A DNA stretch of 61,328 nt from positions 1 to 61,328 of IMG/VR virus record IMGVR_UViG_3300002161_000007. The stretch is one strand, 5' to 3'. Within the stretch, counting starts at the first letter, position 1, and every line of letters begins with the position of its first letter. Source of the DNA: a virus. A program made the translations under genes and the position numbers. Below the pieces are notes generated by a model. It saw nothing but the letters and a program-made list of their open reading frames with translations, did no database searches and had not been told where the DNA came from. Below are positions 50,453-57,554 of this stretch, in pieces.

Positions 50453-51234
50453 CCATCTTCTTGTTTAAAGACCTGCCGATTGGTCCTATTCCAGCAACTC
50501 CCATTACGCCACACATTGATGAAAATACGTGTCACGTTGCTCGTCACACTATGTTTCATTACGCAAAGAACTTTGGCATTCCAGTTGGTTACAAGCAAGA
50601 ACAAAACGGCAGGTTGATTCAGAACATCGTGCCTAACCCAAAGACCGAGTACTCGCAGATCTCATCGTCATCTAAAGTCAACCTTGACCTACATACAGAG
50701 ACAGCCTTTCACCCTTACAAGCCTGACTACATTATGTTGTTGTGTCTACGAGGTGATCCGCAAGCCTTTACAACTTATGCGCAGTTGCATGACATCTTGC
50801 CTGAGTTAGACGATGTTTGTATTGCTCTTTTATCAATGCCCTTATTTGAAACATCTGTTGATGAGAGTTTTAGAACTAACGGAGAGTCTGACACCATTGT
50901 CACTACGTCCATACTTGGCGTTAAAGACGGGCGTAGCACCATGTGCTACGACAAGTCTGTTATGCATGGCACAACGGCGGCGGCTCAAGATGCTTTAGAA
51001 GAATTTGGGCGTGTTGTAGAAAAACACACTCAAGAGGTAGCGCTGGCTACTGGGGATCTTTTTATTATTGATAACTCCAATACTGTTCATGGTCGCAAAC
51101 CATTTCAAGCCCGCTATGACGGTACCGATCGTTGGGTACAGCGCTTGCTTGTCCGTAGTTACACCAGCCCAATATCACCAGATTTAGAGATGTGCCCAAC
51201 TACTGGATACCCTGTTATCACTAAGTACAAGTAA
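50449..51234 (+). CDS. TauD/clavaminate-synthase-like 2OG-Fe(II) dioxygenase
   Basis: A 261-residue protein. Iron ligands are H82 and E84 (LHTETAFHPYKPD), with H214 (NTVHGRKPF) and R232 (WVQRLLVRS) for iron and 2-oxoglutarate. The segment DYIMLLCLRGDPQAFTTY matches L-asparagine-oxygenase/CAS-like proteins. Such enzymes hydroxylate amino acids or small molecules. It follows recombination genes and is coupled to its upstream neighbour. Substrate in the phage is unknown. It is unrelated in sequence to the smaller oxygenase at 4740. Confidence 0.82.
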   Translation: MTIFLFKDLPIGPIPATPITPHIDENTCHVARHTMFHYAKNFGIPVGYKQEQNGRLIQNIVPNPKTEYSQISSSSKVNLDLHTETAFHPYKPDYIMLLCLRGDPQAFTTYAQLHDILPELDDVCIALLSMPLFETSVDESFRTNGESDTIVTTSILGVKDGRSTMCYDKSVMHGTTAAAQDALEEFGRVVEKHTQEVALATGDLFIIDNSNTVHGRKPFQARYDGTDRWVQRLLVRSYTSPISPDLEMCPTTGYPVITKYK

Positions 51235-51245
51235 AGGAGTACGCA

Positions 51246-51611
51246 GTGGGAAATAAACATAAAGCCAAAGGGACAGCCTTTGAGACTTTGGTCAAGGAGT
51301 ACTTGATCAGCGCAGGTTTCAAGAACGCTCGTAGAACAGCCCTTGCTGGAGCACAGGACACAGGTGACATCAATGGCATTGTGCGCCGTGTAACCGAACG
51401 TGAGGTTGCAATCCAGTGTAAGAACGATAAATCATTCAACATCAGTGGCTGGCTCAACGACACCGTAGAGCAGGCAGACCGTTTAGGTGACGGCGTTCCT
51501 GCGTTGGTTGTGAAGAGGAAAGGTAAAGGGGAAAAAGCGTTGGGTGACTCATACGCTGTGATGAGGCTAGATGACCTGATAGACCTCTTGAAAGAGGCAG
51601 AGTACTTCTAA
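51246..51611 (+). CDS. Hjc-like Holliday junction resolvase (PD-(D/E)XK)
   Basis: A 121-residue protein from GTG behind AAGGAG. It has KGTAFETLVKEYL (catalytic Glu), LAGAQDTGDINGIV (Asp) and VAIQCKND (Q-x-K), the motif order of archaeal Hjc and phage resolvases. It would cut branched DNA before packaging. It is a stand-alone gene between the oxygenase and SpoVS-like genes. Enzyme class is well supported. Confidence 0.8.
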   Translation: MGNKHKAKGTAFETLVKEYLISAGFKNARRTALAGAQDTGDINGIVRRVTEREVAIQCKNDKSFNISGWLNDTVEQADRLGDGVPALVVKRKGKGEKALGDSYAVMRLDDLIDLLKEAEYF

Positions 51612-51656
51612 ACTTTGGGAACAATTTAAACACTTTGTTCTATTAGGAGTACTACT

Positions 51657-51947
51657 ATGTCACAAGAACTTAATTCTGCAATTGAAGACGTCCTCAAAGT
51701 CTCAGGTTCCAGTAACCCTCAAAGCGTTGGATCTATTCTTGCTCGTGCAGTAAATGCAGGGCAAGCACCAAAGATGCGAGCCATTGGTGCAAGTGCAGTC
51801 AACCAAGCAGCAAAAGCCGCTGCAATTGCTAGAGGCTTTGTTGCCCCACGTGGTGTTGATCTTACTTACATTATTGGCTTTGATGATATTATTGGAGATA
51901 ACGGAGAAGCCATCTCGGCTATCTCATTTAAACCAGTAGTGAGGTAG
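51657..51947 (+). CDS. spoVS: SpoVS-like protein
   Basis: A 96-residue protein with LKVSGSSNPQSVGSILARAV, then KMRAIGASAVNQAAKAAAIA and RGFVAPRGVDLTYIIGFDDI, the full-length pattern of stage V sporulation protein S, a small Alba-related nucleic-acid-binding protein. It has a strong site (TTAGGAGTAC). SpoVS is best known in Firmicutes and thermophiles but also occurs elsewhere. In a phage it may bind DNA or RNA or alter host development. It begins the run of small unknown genes that follows. Confidence 0.88.
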   Translation: MSQELNSAIEDVLKVSGSSNPQSVGSILARAVNAGQAPKMRAIGASAVNQAAKAAAIARGFVAPRGVDLTYIIGFDDIIGDNGEAISAISFKPVVR

Positions 51948-51949
51948 TC

Positions 51950-52552
51950 ATGGGCATTTTTAATAAACTTCGTGGTGGTACAAGTTACGGACGTGGAGAC
52001 GATCCACATGGTGTAACTTCTACCTCTCAAACTCCTTTTGGACCAGTCACAACTCGCTCAACAGGTCCTAATACTCGTTACAACATGACAGAAGATCGTA
52101 ATGAAGTTGGTCTTCGCCGTGAAGGTCCATCAAGTTACAAGTCATCGGTAACCAATAAGGTTTATATCAATTCCATGGACTCCGTAGACGGTGGTAAAGT
52201 ATGGATTGGTGATGACACCCCAGCAGGAAAAGCCCAAGTCAAATCGGATAAGCGTACCGCAAAGGCTTTGAAGAGTATTAACAAGCCTAAGGCAATGGCA
52301 AAGTCAGCAAAAGCAGGTCAGGCATATGATGCCGCCAAAGCCGCTGACAACCGTTTGAATGAGAACTGGACTAAGCCAGATACTCGCTACATCGGTAGCG
52401 AACAAGAAACCGCTGACAACGAAACCGTTAGAACCATGAAGACTGGTGGCATTAAAGCCATGCAGAAGAAAGTAAAGAAGAACCCAGAGATGGCAGTTGA
52501 TGCACAAGAAGTGCGTACTAAGCGAATCATGGACGAAAACAAAAAGCGTTAA
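51950..52552 (+). CDS. Lys-rich disordered protein 1
   Basis: A 200-residue product. The N-terminal part is Gly/Thr/Ser-rich (FNKLRGGTSYGRGDDPHGVT); the C-terminal two thirds is Ala/Lys-rich (INKPKAMAKSAKAGQAYDAA). Predicted to be largely disordered and basic. It begins two bases after the SpoVS gene and is coupled by TAATG to the next. No family recognised; nucleic-acid binding is plausible from composition. Confidence 0.6.
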   Translation: MGIFNKLRGGTSYGRGDDPHGVTSTSQTPFGPVTTRSTGPNTRYNMTEDRNEVGLRREGPSSYKSSVTNKVYINSMDSVDGGKVWIGDDTPAGKAQVKSDKRTAKALKSINKPKAMAKSAKAGQAYDAAKAADNRLNENWTKPDTRYIGSEQETADNETVRTMKTGGIKAMQKKVKKNPEMAVDAQEVRTKRIMDENKKR

Positions 52553-53181
52553 TGGCTCGTAAAGACCACTTCGCATCTGGAGCGGGTTCAGAATCTCCAT
52601 TTAAGATTTGGGATCAACCTAACACCGCTAAATCTTCGGAAGAACCTCGTGAGATTGTTGTTCCTATGATCCACACGCCTGCTCGTGAAGCAGGCACACT
52701 GGGTCCAGATGATGCTGGGTTCCCAGTTAAATGGACTAACCGCATCAAAATTGAGCGTGGCACTACCACTAAGACAAGCAAGATTGGTGATGTAGGAAAC
52801 GTCCGCATTGCATTGCGTGATCCAAACACACGCACCGTTGAAAGCCTTGCAGGTCGTGGTATGACCACTACAGATCCAGAAGCACTAGAGCGTCAGCACC
52901 CACGCCAACTGGGTAAGGCGGTAGGTGCTCCTGCTACAGATGATGAGTACATGGCTGGCAGAGATAAGTACGTTGCAGACAAACTTGCATGGGCAGACCA
53001 ACAAAAAGCCGCCAAGAAAAAGCAAGGAAGCAAAGCAAAGCGTGAACGGCGTATGGCTTTGTTGCCTAATGAGAAGCCTAGGAAGCGCACTAAGCGCATT
53101 GAGGCACCTTCAGTAGCAACTAAAGATTACCCGCAAGCAACAATCCCAAACCCTAGGGCAAAAAAGCCTAACGAGATGTGA
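52552..53181 (+). CDS. Basic disordered protein 2
   Basis: A 209-residue product with few hydrophobic stretches. A central segment (WTNRIKIERGTTTKTSKIGD) may fold; the C-terminal 60 residues are Lys/Arg-rich (QQKAAKKKQGSKAKRERRMA, EKPRKRTKRIEAPS). It follows the previous gene by TAATG. DNA or RNA binding is suggested by composition only. Confidence 0.6.
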   Translation: MARKDHFASGAGSESPFKIWDQPNTAKSSEEPREIVVPMIHTPAREAGTLGPDDAGFPVKWTNRIKIERGTTTKTSKIGDVGNVRIALRDPNTRTVESLAGRGMTTTDPEALERQHPRQLGKAVGAPATDDEYMAGRDKYVADKLAWADQQKAAKKKQGSKAKRERRMALLPNEKPRKRTKRIEAPSVATKDYPQATIPNPRAKKPNEM

Positions 53182-53183
53182 TT

Positions 53184-53351
53184 GTGGCTTCCAAGAAGAA
53201 GCCCCGCAAGACAAGAGGAACTCGTGTGCCTCCATCGTTGTCTAAAGAGCGTAATGGTGCACGATACTCACCTCGCCCAATCTCACCCCTAGGTGGAGGT
53301 ACAATGGGAGGACTACTTACACCAAGTGGACAAGGTCAAACAAACATATGA
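53184..53351 (+). CDS. Small basic Gly/Pro-rich protein
   Basis: A 55-residue product from GTG. It reads MASKKKPRKTRGTRVPPSLS, then RYSPRPISPLGGGTMGGLL. Very basic at the N-terminus. Its TGA overlaps the next ATG as ATGA, which supports coding. There is no strong ribosome site. Unrecognised. Confidence 0.5.
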   Translation: MASKKKPRKTRGTRVPPSLSKERNGARYSPRPISPLGGGTMGGLLTPSGQGQTNI

Positions 53352-53839
53352 GTAAAAACACTTTTACGTCTTGGCAGACACCATCGGCACCCCCAGGTGG
53401 TAACTCGCAGGCTGACTTTGGTCCACAGCCAGTATTCCGTAACGCCAAAGATCTAGCGCTCTCTGGTTACCAGCGTGGCGCTGACACACAGTATCCAGAC
53501 GGATACCTAGGAACCATGTCGGCTAACCGCCGTCAAGACAAGATCCTTGGCTCACTTAGCCGAATGAATGCTCGCCAGTACTCACGTGGTGTGCACAAAG
53601 GTGAACGCATTAATGCGGGCGATTATCTATGGCCCGATGAGTTCAACCTTTATACTGCCCTTCAGTATCAAGCACAAGGTTTGAAGTTTGCGCCACAGGG
53701 CGCAGAGCCTGTGCGTCTTACTAATGATGGCAAGGTTGGTCCTCGTGGTATTTCACGAGATCAAAAGCGTGATGAGGCTATGGAAATGAGCCTTGAACGC
53801 AAATCAAAACTTAAAGCACTAGCCCCTAACTGGAGATAA
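53348..53839 (+). CDS. Hypothetical protein of the disordered cluster
   Basis: A 163-residue product. The N-terminal 40 residues are Pro/Ser-rich, then DLALSGYQRGADTQYPDGYL, MSANRRQDKILGSLSRMNAR and NAGDYLWPDEFNLYTALQYQ suggest a partly folded middle. The C-terminus is charged. Unrecognised. Translation is coupled to the gene before. Confidence 0.6.
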   Translation: MSKNTFTSWQTPSAPPGGNSQADFGPQPVFRNAKDLALSGYQRGADTQYPDGYLGTMSANRRQDKILGSLSRMNARQYSRGVHKGERINAGDYLWPDEFNLYTALQYQAQGLKFAPQGAEPVRLTNDGKVGPRGISRDQKRDEAMEMSLERKSKLKALAPNWR

Positions 53840-53841
53840 CA

Positions 53842-54048
53842 ATGGCACGTGGAGAAGACACAGGACGGCACCCTAACCGTCAAGTGGGTCGTTCATTTTC
53901 TAAATGGCATGTTTTGCATGATGGTGAAACGTTTGGAATCCATGAAACCAAGCAAGATGCTATGGATGAATACGAAGCGTCAAAAAGGCGAATGGGTCCA
54001 GAAGAATCTAAGTATTTGTCAATTGAAGAAAGACGAGAAGACTACTAA
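53842..54048 (+). CDS. Small hypothetical protein
   Basis: A 68-residue product with SFSKWHVLHDGETFGIHETK and a charged C-terminal helix (EESKYLSIEERRED). It has the look of a compact small domain. It is coupled by TAATG to the next gene. Unrecognised. Confidence 0.55.
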   Translation: MARGEDTGRHPNRQVGRSFSKWHVLHDGETFGIHETKQDAMDEYEASKRRMGPEESKYLSIEERREDY

Positions 54049-54263
54049 TGGCAAATGGTACTGACGAATCACGCAACGAGGCACGCATCGTTGACATGAA
54101 GACATGGAAGATGCGTAATCACCCTGCCTCTGGTGGTGCTGGTGGTAAGCCACCAAAGAAGCCATACACCCAAACAGGTGGTAGTGGTAAAGAGCCATAT
54201 GGTGACGACCATGCAAATCCTTATGGCATACCACGCCCAAACACAGACTGGTTTCAGGATTAA
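54048..54263 (+). CDS. Small Gly/Pro-rich protein
   Basis: A 71-residue product. A short helical start (EARIVDMKTWKMRNHP) is followed by a Gly/Pro/Lys-rich tail with GGAGGKPPKKPYTQTGGSG, ending TDWFQD. Predicted disordered. Unrecognised. Confidence 0.55.
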   Translation: MANGTDESRNEARIVDMKTWKMRNHPASGGAGGKPPKKPYTQTGGSGKEPYGDDHANPYGIPRPNTDWFQD

Positions 54264-54266
54264 ATA

Positions 54267-54581
54267 ATGGCTCAACAGATGCCTACCGCACGCCCATGGC
54301 AGTCTCATTCTGAGATGCTCGTTGACATGGCGTTGCAGACGGCTATCTCTGATCCTGACACGATCCGCCAAATCCGCCCAGTACATCCACAACAATTGTT
54401 TACTGTTCGTGAAGGTTATGCCAAGCAAACAATGGGTATAATGGACGTACTAAACATTGATCGTTACACCGCATCTAACCGTTCGTGGGTCTCAGGGGCA
54501 CCTGTGATGTTCCGTGATGGTTTCATGGAAGATAACTTCTCTAGTTCTAGTCGCTACTCAATGCAAAGTTTGTGGGGCTGA
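54267..54581 (+). CDS. Hypothetical protein of the disordered cluster
   Basis: A 104-residue product. It starts MAQQMPTARPWQSHSEMLVD and continues with QLFTVREGYAKQTMGIMDVL, a more structured stretch, then Ser-rich residues to the end. One base after its stop the next ATG region begins. Unrecognised; may be structural. Confidence 0.55.
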   Translation: MAQQMPTARPWQSHSEMLVDMALQTAISDPDTIRQIRPVHPQQLFTVREGYAKQTMGIMDVLNIDRYTASNRSWVSGAPVMFRDGFMEDNFSSSSRYSMQSLWG

Positions 54582-54582
54582 T

Positions 54583-55131
54583 ATGGCAGAAAACGATTAC
54601 ATCGGAGAGATCCAAAACCAACGCCTCAACCAGCAGTGGTCAAACTCCATGCAATGGTCTACGCCATCATGGATGCAGGCTGGCTTTAAACAAGGTCCAC
54701 GTGTCAGTCAGGCACCTAGGTTTAGACCACCTAGCATTGGCATGCGTTTAAATTGGGGAGCCAACGAGCACATCATGGATCGTGGTTTTAATAAAGGCGG
54801 CGAAAAGTGGAGCGATCGTTACAAAGATAAATCTACTCCTGATTCCTCAACCACAGGAACACCACTACCATCTCCAACTGCTGGTACTGCGGTAACTGGT
54901 CCAACTGCCCCAGCAACACCTACAACGCCAACAGCGTCTGGTACCGTGCCAGCACCATCTAGTTCTCCAATGACAATGGCGTCTTCTGGAGGCGCCCGTC
55001 CGTTGATTAGCATGGCACAAAATGCTGTTCAACAAACTCCGTTTGGTCAGACCATGGGACAAGTTAGAAACCGTATTGGCGCAATTAGGAACACCCGTGC
55101 AAACCGCAGGTCTTCAGGAACGGTGATCTGA
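54583..55131 (+). CDS. Pro/Thr-rich disordered protein
   Basis: A 182-residue product starting at ATG 54583; the frame is open upstream but only through the previous gene. The N-terminus is aromatic (NQQWSNSMQWSTPSWMQAGF). Residues 85-135 are Thr/Pro/Ala repeats. The C-terminus is basic (RNTRANRRSSGTV). Predicted disordered. Unrecognised. Confidence 0.6.
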   Translation: MAENDYIGEIQNQRLNQQWSNSMQWSTPSWMQAGFKQGPRVSQAPRFRPPSIGMRLNWGANEHIMDRGFNKGGEKWSDRYKDKSTPDSSTTGTPLPSPTAGTAVTGPTAPATPTTPTASGTVPAPSSSPMTMASSGGARPLISMAQNAVQQTPFGQTMGQVRNRIGAIRNTRANRRSSGTVI

Positions 55132-55133
55132 CC

Positions 55134-55820
55134 ATGGGTGGTATGAAAGACTTTGCAAAACTGGTTCTTCAGCAAACAGAGACAGCAAAAGCAATAAACG
55201 AAGTTAAAACAGGTATTGCTGACATTAAAAAAGCAAAAGAAGACGCTACAAAACCTGCTCCCCCACCACCACCTGTTGTTCCAGCACCAGTAGTTCCAGT
55301 GCTTCCTACATCTCCATTGGTTCCACCACCCCCTGGTGCTAGCCCAATGGGTAAGCCACGTCCAACTTTGCGCATATCCCCAACATTTACAAAGACACCA
55401 GTAGAGGACTTAACGCCACTACAACAACGGGCTGTTGCTGGCGTATCTGATCGCCCAATAATTGAAGTAACCCCTCCAGCGCCACGCCCAGCGCCAACAC
55501 CAATTGAACGTCCTCGGCTCAAAATCAACATGGAACGGGTTACTCCAGAACCACCTGCTCCTACCGTATTAACACCAATACAACAGCAGGCAGTTGCTGG
55601 GGTTTCTCAAAATAAAGCGGTACCTACGTCTACCACGCCTGCGGGTCAACCAGTTAACCCATTGCCCCCAATGCAACGCCCTCCAGCAGTAACGGCAACT
55701 AACAGACCACCTCGTGCCCCTTCTGCAACTGCTCCAGCCAAAACTCGTGCACAGCGCAGAGCAATGGGTGCTGACGCTATTGCTAGAATTCGTGAATCTT
55801 TAAATAATCAGAAACCGTGA
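55134..55820 (+). CDS. Proline-rich protein with an internal repeat
   Basis: A 228-residue product. An N-terminal helix (FAKLVLQQTETAKAINEVKT) precedes a Pro/Val-rich region (residues 40-75). Two copies of a repeat follow: LTPLQQRAVAGVSDRP and LTPIQQQAVAGVSQNK, separated by about 50 residues, each preceded by Pro-rich sequence. The end is basic (TRAQRRAMGADAIARIRESL). The repeat may be a short binding motif. Unrecognised. Confidence 0.6.
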   Translation: MGGMKDFAKLVLQQTETAKAINEVKTGIADIKKAKEDATKPAPPPPPVVPAPVVPVLPTSPLVPPPPGASPMGKPRPTLRISPTFTKTPVEDLTPLQQRAVAGVSDRPIIEVTPPAPRPAPTPIERPRLKINMERVTPEPPAPTVLTPIQQQAVAGVSQNKAVPTSTTPAGQPVNPLPPMQRPPAVTATNRPPRAPSATAPAKTRAQRRAMGADAIARIRESLNNQKP

Positions 55821-55826
55821 TAGGAT
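55821..55826 (+). promoter_or_regulatory. Candidate -10 element (TAGGAT), leaderless spacing
   Basis: TAGGAT lies seven bases before the ATG at 55834 and is part of the decamer GTGATAGGAT (55817-55826) also present at 11011-11020. No ribosome site lies between. Supports a leaderless promoter, but no -35 box is evident. Confidence 0.3.
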
Positions 55827-55833
55827 TAATACT

Positions 55834-56037
55834 ATGGCTGTAAACGAAACCCGCTCAATGAACAACGACCTTAGCCTTGGTGCCAAGGACGGCAAGTTCA
55901 AGTCACTCACACCAGATCGTGGTGGCAACGTTGACCCAACTGATGCCTCAGTCCGTGCTATGGAAGTACAGCCACAGTACGGTCTCGTAGAGCGAACCCC
56001 TTTGGCTAACGCCCCTGAAGCACATCTACACCGATAA
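55834..56037 (+). CDS. Small hypothetical protein
   Basis: A 67-residue polar product (SLGAKDGKFKSLTPDRGGNV, then AMEVQPQYGLVERTPL). Few hydrophobic residues. It lies behind the TAGGAT element and before a similar small gene. Unrecognised. Confidence 0.55.
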   Translation: MAVNETRSMNNDLSLGAKDGKFKSLTPDRGGNVDPTDASVRAMEVQPQYGLVERTPLANAPEAHLHR

Positions 56038-56046
56038 GGAATAACC

Positions 56047-56313
56047 ATGGCACACGACCATCGCATGAACCCAGTAGGTGAACCTCACCTCAACAAAGTA
56101 AACCGTATGAGAGCAGTAAATCTCTCTGACATCTACGGGTATGAAAATTATATCCGACCAGGTTATCCAGATTCACCTAACAACGAACAATCGTTTGCTA
56201 ATGACTCAACCCGTAAGCCTGTTAAAACGGTTATGCACGATGACGGTATCCACGGATACGAGGAATACGAAGACGGAAGCATCGTAGACCTTCCAAGAAG
56301 TATGCGTTCATAA
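56047..56313 (+). CDS. Small His/Asn-rich protein
   Basis: An 88-residue product behind AAGGAAT. It reads MAHDHRMNPVGEPHLNKVNR, then IYGYENYIRPGYP and a Tyr/Glu/Asp-rich end. The HRMNP residues echo the NRMNP end of the 9128-9529 protein. Predicted disordered. Unrecognised. It ends the run that began at 51950. Confidence 0.55.
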   Translation: MAHDHRMNPVGEPHLNKVNRMRAVNLSDIYGYENYIRPGYPDSPNNEQSFANDSTRKPVKTVMHDDGIHGYEEYEDGSIVDLPRSMRS

Positions 56314-56330
56314 GTAAAACTTGTAGTAGG

Positions 56331-56347
56331 CTTCGGCTAGACCGAAG
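56331..56347 (+). terminator. Short hairpin between genes
   Basis: CTTCGG (56331-56336) and CCGAAG (56342-56347) form a 6-bp stem with a CTAGA loop, in the 47-base gap before 56361. A T-tract is missing. It may be a weak terminator or a regulatory hairpin; the following TTAGGAG is the next gene's ribosome site. Confidence 0.4.
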
Positions 56348-56360
56348 TTAGGAGCACAAC

Positions 56361-56825
56361 ATGGCTAATGAACAAGCACACCGTCTTTTGGTATGCAAAA
56401 CGCACGGTGTTATGTGGAAGATGCGTCCATACGATGGACCACCAGAACACGACCAAGAGTTGCGTGAACTCTGTGACCGCCACAACGCACAGGTGCCAGA
56501 CCCACAGAATTGCAGTGCACTCATTTATCGCACAGATGAAGAGACCGCAAAGAAACTGGACTCAGAAACAGCAGTTAAAAGCGAACTAGCAAAGAACGAT
56601 GTCTACATCAAAGACACTCGTGACGAACTCAAAGTAGATGCACTTAAGTGCTTTAACCGCCACAATCGCCCTAAGCAAGGTTGTATTGACTGGTGCACAG
56701 ACGCTAAGACGATTGGTCGTAAAGTTGGTGTGCCACCAGAAAAGCGTCAGTATCTTTGCATGTACTGTCCAGCCGCCGAGTACTACACGCATCGTCAGCG
56801 TGTTGAAATGGGCATGTACGACTGA
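56361..56825 (+). CDS. Cysteine/histidine-rich protein
   Basis: A 154-residue product. It contains LVCKTHG, LRELCDRHN, NCSALIYR, KCFNRHNRPKQGCIDWC and LCMYCPAAEYYTHR. Several Cys/His pairs suggest one or two zinc or Fe-S sites. I know similar proteins in actinophages only as hypothetical. The TGA overlaps the next ATG. It may be a nucleic-acid or cofactor-binding protein. Confidence 0.65.
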   Translation: MANEQAHRLLVCKTHGVMWKMRPYDGPPEHDQELRELCDRHNAQVPDPQNCSALIYRTDEETAKKLDSETAVKSELAKNDVYIKDTRDELKVDALKCFNRHNRPKQGCIDWCTDAKTIGRKVGVPPEKRQYLCMYCPAAEYYTHRQRVEMGMYD

Positions 56826-57307
56826 TGATCCTGATATCGCTAGACGTTCTTTCTATACCAAGCAATGTCAGTGATGAAGTAGGAGCCAGACAACCAAGCC
56901 CAGAGGGACGTAGGTTGTGGAACACTTTCTTCCCTGCATTTAATGGTCGCATGGCAGTGTTTGCTTCAGGCGTTACCAATGAACAAGGCTGTCTTGAATG
57001 GTTAAAGCGAGAAGGCTTCAAAGCGTCAACAGTTGATTTTATTGCTGAAAGTACGGTTGAGGCTCGTGTAGAAAGAATTCAGAATTTGCATGCTGTTTAT
57101 GGACGCATCAACTGGTATATTGACATTGATCCTCGGGTAATAGCAAAGGTTTCTCACAATGGAATCCCTACACTGTTGATGACGGTGCCACACATCGTCA
57201 GACCTGAATGGTCAGAAGCACGCACTAAAAAAGCGTGGGACACAATCGTAGAAGAAGTAGATGCACAGGCTCTTGCGAGAGCAGAAAGGAATTGGGGCAA
57301 TGTCTGA
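56825..57307 (+). CDS. HAD-like protein, catalytic residues uncertain
   Basis: A 160-residue product. ILISLDVLS (beta strand with Asp), MAVFASG (Ser/Gly turn) and WYIDIDPRVIAKVSHNGIPT (a D-x-D segment) recall HAD motifs I, II and IV. The segment LLMTVPHIVRPEWSEARTKK follows a pattern of actinophage proteins. Motif I lacks the second Asp, so catalysis is doubtful. It overlaps the next gene slightly. Confidence 0.55.
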   Translation: MILISLDVLSIPSNVSDEVGARQPSPEGRRLWNTFFPAFNGRMAVFASGVTNEQGCLEWLKREGFKASTVDFIAESTVEARVERIQNLHAVYGRINWYIDIDPRVIAKVSHNGIPTLLMTVPHIVRPEWSEARTKKAWDTIVEEVDAQALARAERNWGNV

Positions 57308-57554
57308 AATGGATTTTGACTCGTGGCTTAAAATAGGTTTAGAGAATAAATGGGTTGGTCCCCCAGTGTGCTCAACACATGATGGGCTACCTTCAACCGA
57401 GGACGAAGACTCGGCATGGGACGAGGGCGAAGATCCTTGCATTCACATTTTGCGTCTTTATGTAGATGACCTTGAAGCACTGCTCGTAGAGCAGAACCAC
57501 AGCCCGTCAGTATGGCGTAAGGCTGGCTGGGAAGACTTACCAAAAGACGAATGA
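57300..57554 (+). CDS. Small acidic hypothetical protein
   Basis: An 84-residue product starting at ATG 57300. It contains WLKIGLENKWVGPPVCSTHD, a very acidic middle (STEDEDSAWDEGEDPC), and a short C-terminal helix. The pattern GPPVCSTHDGLP is common to small actinophage proteins. Overlaps the next gene by ATGA. Unknown function. Confidence 0.6.
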   Translation: MSEMDFDSWLKIGLENKWVGPPVCSTHDGLPSTEDEDSAWDEGEDPCIHILRLYVDDLEALLVEQNHSPSVWRKAGWEDLPKDE

